A stretch of DNA of 64,000 nucleotides from Rhizorhabdus wittichii RW1 (GTDB lineage Bacteria; Pseudomonadota; Alphaproteobacteria; Sphingomonadales; Sphingomonadaceae), in assembly GCA_000016765.1 (NCBI GenBank), contig CP000699.1, positions 2,728,001 through 2,792,000 on the forward strand, read 5' to 3'. The position numbers were made by a program, and so were the translations under genes. The notes beneath the pieces were generated by a model. It saw nothing but the letters and a program-made list of their open reading frames with translations. It was not told where the DNA came from and searched no databases. This document shows, piece after piece, positions 7,976 through 15,868 of the stretch; position 1 is the stretch's first letter, and each line of letters starts with the position of its first letter.

Positions 7976-9490
7976 ATGTTGATTTTGGAGACAGTGGTTC
8001 GGATTCGGCGCGAGTATGCCGGCGGCAAGGCGATCAAGGCGATCGCGCGGGATTTGCATGTGTCGCGGAAGGTGATCCGCAAGGCGATCCGGGCGCCGGA
8101 AGGCGCATTCGACTATCAGCGCAAGGTTCAGCCACTGCCTAGGATCGGGCCGTTTCAGGATCGCCTGAACACACTGCTGGAAGAGAACGAGGTGCGCGGC
8201 AGGCGCGAGCGACTGCGGATGACGCGGATACATGATCTGCTGGAGCGCGAAGGTTTTGAGGGTTCCTACGATGCCGTTCGGCGCTACGCGGCGCGCTGGA
8301 AGGCCGACCGGCGCAAGGATGCCGGCGATGGTGTCACCGCCTTCATCCCGCTGATGTTCAAGCCGGGCGAGGCCTACCAGTTCGACTGGAGCCATGAGGA
8401 TGTGGAGATCGCCGGCAAGCCGATGCGCGTGAAGGTTGCGCATATGCGGCTGTGTGCATCGCGGGCGGTCTATGTCCGGGCCTATCCGCGCGAGAGTCAG
8501 GAGATGCTGTTCGACGCGCATGCGCGCGGCTTTGCTTTCTTCGGCGGCGTGCCGGGCCGCGGCATCTACGATAATATGAAGACGGCGGTGACGAGCGTGT
8601 TCACGGGGAAGGAGCGGGTCTTCAACCGGCGGTTCCTGATCATGACCGACCATTATATGGTCGAGCCCACCGCCTGCTCGCCGGCGGCGGGATGGGAGAA
8701 GGGCCAGGTCGAGAACCAGGTGCAGACGATCCGGGGCCGCTTCTTCCAACCCCGGTTGCGGTTCGCCAGCCTCGACGAGCTCAATGGCTGGCTGGAGGCC
8801 GAGTGCCAGCGCTGGGCGGAACGACAGGCACACCCGGAACAGGGCGAGCTGACCGTGGCGCAGGCGCTGGAGATCGAGCGATCGGCACTGCAGCCGATGC
8901 TGGGACCGTTCGACGGCTTTAACGAGAGCGAGCATGCGGTGACGGGCACCTGCCTGATCAGCTTCGATCGCAACCGCTACTCGGTTCTCTCGACGGTGGC
9001 GCGGCGGACGGTGCAGGTCCGGGCCTATGCCGACCGCATTGTCGTGCGCTGCGGCGAGGAGGTTGTCGCCGAGCATCCCCGCTACTTCGGGCGCAACCGC
9101 ACGATCTATGACCCCTGGCATTATCTGCCGGTACTGGCCCGCAAGCCCGGAGCGCTGCGGAACGGCGCGCCCTTCCAGGACTGGGATCTGCCGCCGGCGC
9201 TGGCGCGCCTGCGCCGCAAGCTTGGCAATGGCGACGATGCCGACCGCCGGTTCGTCCGTGTGCTGTCGGCCGTGCTGACCGATGGTCTGGAGCCGGTCGA
9301 AGCGGCCGTCCGCGAGGCATTGGCGACCGGCACGGCGAGCGACGACCTGATCCTCAACATCCTGGCGCGGCGCCGCGAACCGCCGCGACCGCTCACCATC
9401 ATCACCTCCGAAGACAGCGCCTTGCGCCATCCGCCGATCGCCGACTGCGCCCGTTACGACCAGCTGAGGACCTTCGATGCAGCGGCATGA
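7976..9490 (+). CDS. istA: IS21-family transposase IstA
   Basis: A 504-residue DDE transposase. The N-terminus carries an HTH ([18 protein letters not shown]). The catalytic triad can be read at [15 protein letters not shown] and the EKGQVENQV segment. The 3' end overlaps istB by 14 bases, the usual translational coupling in this family. The gene appears intact with a full-length C-terminal beta-barrel domain. It is more GC-rich than the island genes it interrupts, so it probably arrived later. Confidence 0.93.
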   Translation: MLILETVVRIRREYAGGKAIKAIARDLHVSRKVIRKAIRAPEGAFDYQRKVQPLPRIGPFQDRLNTLLEENEVRGRRERLRMTRIHDLLEREGFEGSYDAVRRYAARWKADRRKDAGDGVTAFIPLMFKPGEAYQFDWSHEDVEIAGKPMRVKVAHMRLCASRAVYVRAYPRESQEMLFDAHARGFAFFGGVPGRGIYDNMKTAVTSVFTGKERVFNRRFLIMTDHYMVEPTACSPAAGWEKGQVENQVQTIRGRFFQPRLRFASLDELNGWLEAECQRWAERQAHPEQGELTVAQALEIERSALQPMLGPFDGFNESEHAVTGTCLISFDRNRYSVLSTVARRTVQVRAYADRIVVRCGEEVVAEHPRYFGRNRTIYDPWHYLPVLARKPGALRNGAPFQDWDLPPALARLRRKLGNGDDADRRFVRVLSAVLTDGLEPVEAAVREALATGTASDDLILNILARRREPPRPLTIITSEDSALRHPPIADCARYDQLRTFDAAA

Positions 9491-10205
9491 CATGATCGAG
9501 GCGATGCGCGGGCTTGGGCTCAAGGGCATGGCGGGCGCGTTCGACGATGCGGTCACCACCGGCCTTCAGCGCCAGCGCACCACGATGGAGATACTGACCG
9601 ACCTTCTGCGCGCGGAAGCAACACATCGCCATGCTGCCTCGATCCGATACCGGATGGCGGCCGCCCGGCTGCCGGTCGTGAAGGATATCGATGCGTTCCG
9701 GTTCGAGGGCACGCCGATCAACGAGGGGCTGGTGCGTTCGCTGCACAGTGGCGCGTTCCTGCCCGCTCGGCGCAACATCGTCCTGGTCGGCGGCACGGGC
9801 ACCGGCAAAACCCACCTGGCCATCGCCATCGCCGCCAATGTCGTTCGCTCGGGTGCGCGAGGCCGCTACTTCAACACCGTCGATCTGGTGACCCGCCTCG
9901 AAGAGGAGGCCAGGATCGGCAAGAGCGGCGCTCTCGCCGCCCAGCTATCCCGACTCGACCTGATCGTGCTCGACGAACTGGGATATCTGCCGTTCGCCCG
10001 CTCGGGCGGCCAGTTGCTGTTCCACCTGATCAGCAAGCTCTACGAGCAGACCAGCGTCATCATCACCACCAACCTCGCGTTCGGCGAATGGCCCACCGTG
10101 TTCGGCGATCCCAAGATGACCACCGCGCTCCTTGATCGCGTCACCCACCATTGCGACATCGTCGAGACCGGCAATGACAGCTGGCGCTTCAAAAACCGCA
10201 GCTGA
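9477..10205 (+). CDS. istB: IS21-family helper ATPase IstB
   Basis: AAA+ ATPase of 242 residues that assists IstA in target capture. Walker A is [15 protein letters not shown] near residue 105 and Walker B is [12 protein letters not shown]; the DnaC-like ending ([19 protein letters not shown]) is typical. The ATG lies inside the end of istA. It looks intact. Confidence 0.94.
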   Translation: MQRHDMIEAMRGLGLKGMAGAFDDAVTTGLQRQRTTMEILTDLLRAEATHRHAASIRYRMAAARLPVVKDIDAFRFEGTPINEGLVRSLHSGAFLPARRNIVLVGGTGTGKTHLAIAIAANVVRSGARGRYFNTVDLVTRLEEEARIGKSGALAAQLSRLDLIVLDELGYLPFARSGGQLLFHLISKLYEQTSVIITTNLAFGEWPTVFGDPKMTTALLDRVTHHCDIVETGNDSWRFKNRS

Positions 10206-10382
10206 TCGCCCCCACCGACCTCCGATTAAAAGATGCTTTGCGCTGCGCGCGCCTCCGGTCGGGCTCCGCCCTCCCTACGCCGCGCGCAGCGCAAAGGCGC
10301 GTGTCCGATCAACCTTGCGCCATCGTGAAAGGGGGTCCCTTTTGCGCGCCGATAGGGGGTCCCGTTTGCACGCCGATTGACA

Positions 10383-10695
10383 TCTTTTGCTCGGCAACCG
10401 GGTCGAGGCCGGATCGAATGAGGCGACGATAGGCCTCGGCCTTCTCCCGCGCTTCGGCCAGCGTCAGCAGCTTGCGTTGAAGGATCGGAACGCCTCGTGC
10501 GGCATCCGTTACCTCTTTCGATCGCATCGACGTATCGACCGAACCCAGGCCAAAATCACGCCGCTTGCCGTCCGACTGCATCCGCAGCAACCAAGATCGC
10601 GCGTCGCTGCCCTTCACATGAAGATAAAGACCATCCCCATCGGCGTGGCGTCCCACTCCTGCCGATTTCACCTTCAGCGCCGTCAACTTGCCCAT
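10383..10695 (-). pseudogene. Truncated P4-type integrase (N-terminal DUF4102 arm-binding domain)
   Basis: About 104 codons beginning MGKLTALKVKSAGVGRHADG, then GLYLHVK, RSWLLRMQ, LTLAEAREKAEAYRRLIRSG and LDPVAEQK, the arm-type DNA-binding domain of P4-like integrases in sphingomonads. The whole catalytic domain is missing because the IS21 element begins at codon 105; the rest is not found on the other side of the element. It belongs to a different integrase subfamily from the gene at 3018 and reads away from the right attachment repeat. Confidence 0.8.
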
Positions 10696-10700
10696 CGAAA

Positions 10701-10762
10701 TCCCCACATCAGTCCCCACACTTTATTCAGATTGCGTGGGGACAGCAATGAACAGATGGGGA
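10701..10762. promoter_or_regulatory. Cluster of TCCCCAC/GTGGGGA boxes upstream of the integrase stub
   Basis: TCCCCAC at 10701 and 10713, GTGGGGA at 10736 and ATGGGGA at 10756. Short repeats in both orientations between an integrase start and an att site are typical of arm-type integrase or excisionase binding sites, but this is inference. Confidence 0.35.
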
Positions 10763-10839
10763 CGATATTTCGAATTACACCCTATAAAATAAGGGTTATA
10801 TGGACAATCTGGAACCGAGAGGAATGATTGTTATGGAGA

Positions 10840-10861
10840 CCTCGGCTCCACCATTTTCCAC
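10840..10861 (+). repeat. Right attachment repeat (attR) of the tRNA-Ala island
   Basis: Exact 22-bp copy of 2914-2935, containing the tRNA-Ala 3' end. Together the two copies delimit about 7.9 kb of less GC-rich DNA with an integrase at one end. Sequence beyond both repeats stays recognisably similar for over 100 bp. Confidence 0.85.
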
Positions 10862-10929
10862 GAAATCGCGAATTTCCTGAAAATCTGAGGCATGCTGGCT
10901 CTGTTCTGGCCGGATGTTACGCACAGAAC

Positions 10930-11060
10930 ATGGGCGACGTGACCAGTCCGGCAGGACGCGGGCAGCGCAGCGCAGCAATCATCATTGTTTCCGGATACGG
11001 AGCCTGAGGCATTTGCCCAGGCCCGGCGTCCCCGGCGAAAAGTGAACCCGCCTCGAAACC
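10930..11060 (+). pseudogene. Decayed integrase N-terminus beyond attR
   Basis: The sequence from attR onward aligns with the region after attL. ATG GGC GAC GTG at 10930 matches the GTG GAC GAC GTG start of the integrase at 3018; GTCCGGCAGG, TTTCCGGATACG and GGCATTTGCCCAGGCCC match PAGL, YFRMR and KHLAGPG coding segments, with small indels and a stop. Similarity fades near 11060. I read it as the remnant of a related integrase from an earlier integration at the same tRNA. Confidence 0.6.
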
Positions 11061-11160
11061 GCTGTCCGACGCGCCGGCACCCGATCGCGCGCCCGGTCTT
11101 GCGACCGGCCGCCCACCCGTCAACCGAGGCTGGAAATTCCGGGCCGTCGCGCGGATGGGG

Positions 11161-12096
11161 TCAGGGCCACATATCCTTCTCGCCAATCCCTTCCGCGAAA
11201 AGCTTGGTTTCCTCCTGGGCGATCTCGACGATGCGGAACAGGGAGGAGATCGTCGGCGGCGCCTTGTAGCAAGCGACGACGCTCCAGTTCGGAAAGGCTT
11301 CGCGCACATTCAGGACGCGGATCTCCTCGCGGTCGATATGCCGGCGCGCCAGCAAGGTCGGGATCGCGGCGATGCCCAGATCGCGCGCGACCATCTCCAC
11401 CCCGGTAGCGGGCGAATAGCCGCATTGCACCCGATGCCCGTCGGCTGCCTGCGGGTCGAACTGCGGATTGTGCCGTTTGAAATATTCACACAGCCAGCGG
11501 TAACCGGCGGTATCGGCTGGCGGCATGATGATCGGCAGGTCGCAGAGGTCCTTGACCGTCAGCCCCTCCGGAATGTCCGTCCGACCGGACGAGCAGAGCC
11601 AGTCGACCCGATAGTTGCACAGCGGCGCGTTGACGATCCTGGACTCGTCGAGCCCCTCGACCATGAAGGCCATATCGAGTTCGTCCGCCAGCAGGGCGTT
11701 CGCCAAATTGATGCCCGAATCCGTGATGAGCTCGAGGTTGAGCTTGGGCAGATCGGCCTGGATGCGGCTCAGGAAAGCCGGCAACCAGGTCAGCGTCACG
11801 ATATCCGCGCTACCGACCCGCAGCGGACGATCGAGAAAATCGTCATCATGGACCATCTGCTTGAGGTCATTGGTCAGCGCGACGATCTTCTCGCACCGTT
11901 CGATGATGCGCCGCCCGGCGGGGGTCAGTTCGAACCCCTTGGCCTGCCGTTCGTACAGCGGCACGCCGAGCAGGTCCTCGAGCGTGACGATGCGCGCCGA
12001 TATGGCAGGCTGGCTGGTATGGAGTCTTTCGGCCGTCCGGTTGAAGCTCTTCAGGCGGGAGAGCCAAACGAACGTCTCGAGAAACCGTGTGTTCAT
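11161..12096 (-). CDS. LysR-family transcriptional regulator
   Basis: A 311-residue LysR-type regulator. The N-terminal winged helix-turn-helix reads FNRTAERLHTSQPAISARI, followed by the substrate-binding domain from about residue 90. It starts four bases after the stop of the RraA-like gene on the same strand, so the two are probably one transcript. A dyad with T-N11-A spacing in the divergent promoter at 12938-12956 is a likely binding site. Effector unknown; it presumably controls the flanking catabolic genes. Confidence 0.9.
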   Translation of the reverse strand: MNTRFLETFVWLSRLKSFNRTAERLHTSQPAISARIVTLEDLLGVPLYERQAKGFELTPAGRRIIERCEKIVALTNDLKQMVHDDDFLDRPLRVGSADIVTLTWLPAFLSRIQADLPKLNLELITDSGINLANALLADELDMAFMVEGLDESRIVNAPLCNYRVDWLCSSGRTDIPEGLTVKDLCDLPIIMPPADTAGYRWLCEYFKRHNPQFDPQAADGHRVQCGYSPATGVEMVARDLGIAAIPTLLARRHIDREEIRVLNVREAFPNWSVVACYKAPPTISSLFRIVEIAQEETKLFAEGIGEKDMWP

Positions 12097-12099
12097 CCA

Positions 12100-12816
12100 T
12101 CAGTCCTGACTGCCGGGCGGGCGGTTGAGGCGGATGCCGCCTTCCTGCGCCTTCAGCGCCGTTTCGACAATCGCGCTCGCACCGGTCGCATCGGGGTAGC
12201 ATAGCCCCGGATTGGCTTCGAGGGCCTTGAAGAAATCGGCTTCCTTGCGATGCCAGGTCTTCGCCTCGTCGACGACGGCACGGACGAGATCGGGGCTGAT
12301 GACCAGCACGCCATTCTCGTCGGCCAGGATCGCATCGCCGGGCCTGACGGCGACGCCGCCACAGGAGATCGGCACGTTGATCTCGCCGCCGAGGTTGCGA
12401 TATTTGGTGGTCACCGGCGTCGGCGCCCGACACCACAGGGCAAGACCCGCGGCATTGGCCTGCGAAATGTCGTTGCCAGCGCAATCCATGATCACCGCCT
12501 GCAGGCCCGCCGCGACGGCGGCGACGGCGGTCGTCCCGCCAAGGCAGGCGGTATCCTTGTCCTGCCCGCGGTCGACGATCAGAACGTCGCCGGGCCGGAT
12601 GTGCTTGAGCGCATAATGGACGATCACGGAATCGGGCAGCGTGCAGCGGACCGTGACCGCCGTGCCGGCGATCTTGCGACCGGGCATCCGCCCCTGGATG
12701 TCGGAACACATGAACCCGCCGTCCAGGAAATGCCCCACGGTGCCGGTGTCGGTTGCGAGCAATCCGGCAATCAGATCGGCGTCGATCTGTTTCGGCATCG
12801 GTTCCACGATGTACAT
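12100..12816 (-). CDS. RraA-like/HMG aldolase-family protein (copy 1)
   Basis: A 238-residue member of the RraA/class II pyruvate aldolase fold (GTAVTVRC, HIRPGDVLIVDRGQDKDTACLGG, GVAVRPGDAILADENGVLVI). Relatives cleave 4-hydroxy-4-methyl-2-oxoglutarate or 4-carboxy-4-hydroxy-2-oxoadipate in aromatic degradation, while E. coli RraA inhibits RNase E. The active-site RD pair expected after VIDG appears here as DCAGND, so the arginine is replaced by Asn while Asp remains. Aldolase activity is therefore uncertain. It is divergent from a second paralogue. Confidence 0.85.
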   Translation of the reverse strand: MYIVEPMPKQIDADLIAGLLATDTGTVGHFLDGGFMCSDIQGRMPGRKIAGTAVTVRCTLPDSVIVHYALKHIRPGDVLIVDRGQDKDTACLGGTTAVAAVAAGLQAVIMDCAGNDISQANAAGLALWCRAPTPVTTKYRNLGGEINVPISCGGVAVRPGDAILADENGVLVISPDLVRAVVDEAKTWHRKEADFFKALEANPGLCYPDATGASAIVETALKAQEGGIRLNRPPGSQD

Positions 12817-12937
12817 TCAGGTCTCCAAGCAAAATAGCCGGAGAAAGATGGGACAGCCCCCAGGAGCTGCCAAATAATAACTTCGGATCGTCGGCGATAA
12901 AAAGTTCAAGTTGGGCGAGGTCCCACCCGGCCGGTAG

Positions 12938-12956
12938 ACTATCAGGTCCCGATAGT
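12938..12956. promoter_or_regulatory. LysR-type operator between the two RraA-like genes
   Basis: ACTATC, seven bases, GATAGT: an imperfect-spacer dyad with two T-N11-A frames, the hallmark of LysR-family boxes. It lies 58 bp before the start of the plus-strand gene and 122 bp before the minus-strand gene, which also carries the LysR gene in its operon. Confidence 0.55.
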
Positions 12957-13013
12957 TCTGACGCCGTCGTTCCATCATTACCGAAGATGACGCCGGCCTG
13001 CCCGGAGGTGCCC

Positions 13014-13685
13014 ATGTTCCAAATAAATCCCCTGCCTGCTCAACTTGCTTCCACGCTGGTCGAACGGGCCCTGCTCGCCGAACCGGCGGTCGTCGGCCAC
13101 TTCCGGCTGATGGGTTTCCCCGACGGCGGCATCCAGCCGCAGATCGAGTCCGGCCGTATCGCGGGCACCGCCGTCACGCTCGCCCTGCCCGGTGCGGATT
13201 CGGCGCTGCTCCATCACGTCGCATCGACGCTGCGCCCCGGCGACGTCCTGGTCATCGATCGGCTGGGCGACAAGACCCATGCCTGTCTCGGCGGCGGCGT
13301 CGCCTTCGCCCTCAAGCAGCGTGGCATAGCGGGGATCGTGATCGATGGCCCCGCGGCCGATCCGGCGGAACTGCGCGAGCATGGCGTGCCGATCTGGTCC
13401 CGCGGCCTGTCCGCGATCACGACCCGCACCTATGCGGTCGGCGGGGCCTTCAACATTCCGGTATCGATCGGCGGCGCGGTGGTCCAGCCGGGGGATCTGG
13501 TGATCGCCGACGAAGGCGGCATCGTCTTCATCCCGCCCGCCGAGGCTTCGAACGATGTCGAGCGCGCGATCCGGATGATCGAGGGCGAGCGGCAGGGCAT
13601 GGGCCTGATCGCCGACGGCAAACCGCTGGGCGCCCTGAGCGGTGCGACGGCCCTGGTCGAAAAGGCCGTCGCGCCCGCAGGCTGA
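13014..13685 (+). CDS. RraA-like/HMG aldolase-family protein (copy 2)
   Basis: A 223-residue paralogue of the divergent gene (GTAVTLALPG, TLRPGDVLVIDRLGDKTHACLGGG, GAVVQPGDLVIADEGGIVFI). The aldolase signature after VIDG reads GPAADPAELREHG, where family enzymes normally have an RD pair before PAEL; here the arginine is Ala. The ATG follows GGAGG by six bases. It may form a complex with copy 1 or act in a non-aldol role; function is not proven by sequence. It is convergent with the nitrilase gene. Confidence 0.85.
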   Translation: MFQINPLPAQLASTLVERALLAEPAVVGHFRLMGFPDGGIQPQIESGRIAGTAVTLALPGADSALLHHVASTLRPGDVLVIDRLGDKTHACLGGGVAFALKQRGIAGIVIDGPAADPAELREHGVPIWSRGLSAITTRTYAVGGAFNIPVSIGGAVVQPGDLVIADEGGIVFIPPAEASNDVERAIRMIEGERQGMGLIADGKPLGALSGATALVEKAVAPAG

Positions 13686-13701
13686 CCGGGCGGGGACCGG
13701 G

Positions 13702-14508
13702 TCAGGCCAGCGGCAGGACCCGGTGCTTGCGGAGCGGAATCCGCGCCCGAACCGTCTGGATATAATCGCGGTCGATGACCGCCGAAGCGACCCCTTCGCC
13801 ATTCGAGGCCTGGCCGACCACCGTCCCCCACGGGTCGATGATCATCGAATGGCCGAAGTTCAGATATTTGCCGTCGTCGAAGCCGCCGACCTGGCCCGGC
13901 GCGGCGATATAGCACTCGGTCTCGATCGCGCGGGCGCGCAGCAGCACTTCCCAATGGTCGGCGCCGGTCTGGAAGGTGAAGGCCGCGGGGACGGTGATCA
14001 GATCCGCGCCGAGATCGACCAGCGCGCGGAACAGTTCCGGGAAGCGCAGATCATAGCAGATGGTCAGGGCGACCTTCAGGCCCTCGATATCGACGACGGT
14101 GATCGCGTCACCCCGGTCGACCACATCGGACTCGCGAATCGCGGTGCCGTCGGGAAGATCGATGTCGAAGCGGTGCAGCTTGCTGTAGCGGCCGATGCAT
14201 TCGCCCTGCCGGTCGAAAACGAGCGAGGTGTTGAGGAAGCGATCGCCGCGCCGCTCCATGAAGCTGCCGAGATGGAGGTTGATGCCGCACTCTTTCGCGA
14301 GCGCCTTCATCGCGGTGACATAGGCGCCGTCCTCGGCTTCCGCCGCCGCCTGCAGGGCGGCCGGCTTGCCGGTCAGCGCCATCGCCATTTCGGGCAGGAA
14401 GACGATGTCGCACCCGTCGGCGGCCAGACGACGCACCTGGCGATCGAGGCGGGCGATATTCGCTTCCTTGTCCATGCCCACATTGATCTGGACGACACCG
14501 ATTTTCAT
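13702..14508 (-). CDS. Nitrilase-superfamily carbon-nitrogen hydrolase
   Basis: A 268-residue amidase-type hydrolase. The Glu-Lys-Cys triad is visible in LPEMAM, YSKLHRFDI and TICYDLRFPE. Length and motifs fit the Nit1/omega-amidase-like branch that hydrolyses short amides rather than true nitriles. The ATG at 14508 (MKIGVVQ) sits about ten bases after GAAGGA; an in-frame ATG at 14517 is also possible. It is the last gene of a minus-strand run behind an MFS transporter, so it may process an imported amide. Confidence 0.88.
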   Translation of the reverse strand: MKIGVVQINVGMDKEANIARLDRQVRRLAADGCDIVFLPEMAMALTGKPAALQAAAEAEDGAYVTAMKALAKECGINLHLGSFMERRGDRFLNTSLVFDRQGECIGRYSKLHRFDIDLPDGTAIRESDVVDRGDAITVVDIEGLKVALTICYDLRFPELFRALVDLGADLITVPAAFTFQTGADHWEVLLRARAIETECYIAAPGQVGGFDDGKYLNFGHSMIIDPWGTVVGQASNGEGVASAVIDRDYIQTVRARIPLRKHRVLPLA

Positions 14509-14531
14509 GACTTTCATTTCCTTCGAAGTGA

Positions 14532-15854
14532 TCAACGGCGATCGTCGCCGCTTTTTCGGAGATGGCGGACCAGCAGCAGCCCGGTCGCGAGCGCGCCGCC
14601 GGTGACGATGAGGGACACCAGCGCGACGCTGTGGCGGAGGCCGGCGGGATCGCCGCTCATCCGGTCCGACAGTCCGCCGACGATGACCGGGCCGATGCCG
14701 AGCCCGACAAGGTTGACGATCAATACGTACAGCGCCCCGATGCGAGCGCGGACGTCGGGCATGGTCCGAAGCTGGATCAGCGCGGGGGCGACCCCGACCG
14801 GCAGGGTCACCGCGAAATGGATCAGCGCCACCGCGACATAGACCTGGGCGAGCGTGGATGCCCGGAGAAGCAGCAGGGCGAACAGCAGCACGAGGACCGC
14901 CGCCGCCAGCATGATCAGGGCATGCGCGCCGCGGACGCCGCGTCCGTCGAGAAAATCGGCCACCCAGCCGCCACCGATCATCGCGGCGGGGCAGATCAGC
15001 AGCATGATCGCGCCATAGGTGGCGCCGATCTCGGCCGGGTTGCTGCCGAATTCGCGCTGGATGAAGGCGGGCACCCAGGAGAGCATGGCATAGTTGACCA
15101 GCAGCAGGCCGGACATCGTCGCGAACGACAGGCCATAGAAAGCCGGCCTGCGACGCAGGGCGGAGACCAGCGTCCCGGCCGGGGCGCCTCCGGCGGCTGG
15201 CGCCGCCGTCCGGTTCAATCGCAGGCTCGCGATGATCAGCAGGAAGGGCAGTCCCGGCAGGGCCACCAGCAGGAAGGTCGCGTGCCATGCCGCCAGTCCG
15301 GTGCCGGCGATCAGCCGGGCTCCGGCGCCGTCGGTGAAGCTGGTGAAGATGATGCCGACCAGCCACAGCGCGATACCGGAACCCAGTGTCGCCCCCATCT
15401 GGAAGACGCTCATCGCGCGGCTCAACGACTCACGGGGGAAGAGATCGGATATGATCGAATAGCTGGCGGGCGCGAGGCCCGCCTCCCCGGCGCCGACGCC
15501 GATCCGCGCCAGCAGGAGCTGGAAGAAGTTGGAGGCGAGACCGCAGCCGGCGGTCGCGATGCTCCACACCCCGACACCGAGGAGGATCGTGCCCTTTCGC
15601 GACCAGCGATCGGCCAGCAGGCCCATCGGCAGCCCCATGCAGGCGTAGAACAGGCCGAAGGCGATACCGCTCAGCAGACCGATATCGGAGTCGGTCAGGC
15701 GCAGGTCGGCCTTGATCGGCTCGACCAGCAACGAGATGGCGAAGCGGTCCACCAGCGAGAAGATCATCGTCAACATCAGCACGATGATGATGAGCCAGGA
15801 TCGCCACGACCCCTGCGCCCTCCCAGCGCCGGTGGCTTCCACTTCGACCATCAT
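14532..15854 (-). CDS. MFS transporter (spinster-like)
   Basis: A 440-residue inner-membrane carrier with about 12 hydrophobic helices. MFS signatures are DRFAISLLVEPIK in helix 1 and GLLADRWSRKGTILLGVG in the loop between helices 2 and 3. I start at the ATG 15854 (MMVEVEATG); the longer open frame would run into the TonB receptor upstream. It lies between TonB receptor and hydrolase genes on one strand, suggesting it imports the substrate across the inner membrane. Confidence 0.88.
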   Translation of the reverse strand: MMVEVEATGAGRAQGSWRSWLIIIVLMLTMIFSLVDRFAISLLVEPIKADLRLTDSDIGLLSGIAFGLFYACMGLPMGLLADRWSRKGTILLGVGVWSIATAGCGLASNFFQLLLARIGVGAGEAGLAPASYSIISDLFPRESLSRAMSVFQMGATLGSGIALWLVGIIFTSFTDGAGARLIAGTGLAAWHATFLLVALPGLPFLLIIASLRLNRTAAPAAGGAPAGTLVSALRRRPAFYGLSFATMSGLLLVNYAMLSWVPAFIQREFGSNPAEIGATYGAIMLLICPAAMIGGGWVADFLDGRGVRGAHALIMLAAAVLVLLFALLLLRASTLAQVYVAVALIHFAVTLPVGVAPALIQLRTMPDVRARIGALYVLIVNLVGLGIGPVIVGGLSDRMSGDPAGLRHSVALVSLIVTGGALATGLLLVRHLRKSGDDRR

Positions 15855-15868
15855 GTTTTGGACCCCGA

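Larger units (their letters stand above)
7864..10382 (+). mobile_element. IS21-family insertion sequence (about 2.5 kb)
   Basis: The ends are TGTGGATCGGCGTGCAAA at 7864 and, read inward on the other strand, TGTCAATCGGCGTGCAAA at 10382, differing at two bases, with the 5'-TG and further internal GGCG-CAAAAGGGACCCC repeats expected of IS21 elements. It encodes istA and istB with the usual 14-bp overlap. I cannot find an exact target-site duplication: left flank ends CTTTGTT, right flank begins TCTTTTG. Both flanks are truncated genes, so a deletion next to the element is likely. Confidence 0.85.

Noticed and set aside
10496-10607. Possible internal duplication in the P4-type integrase stub (VDTSMRSKEVTDAARG segment)
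   Set aside because: A longer spacer before LLTLAEARE appears to be normal variation in sphingomonad integrases; no repeat in the DNA was found.
11161-12096. LysR gene as part of the tRNA-Ala island
   Set aside because: It lies beyond the right att repeat and has chromosomal-like composition; at most it belongs to an older decayed element.
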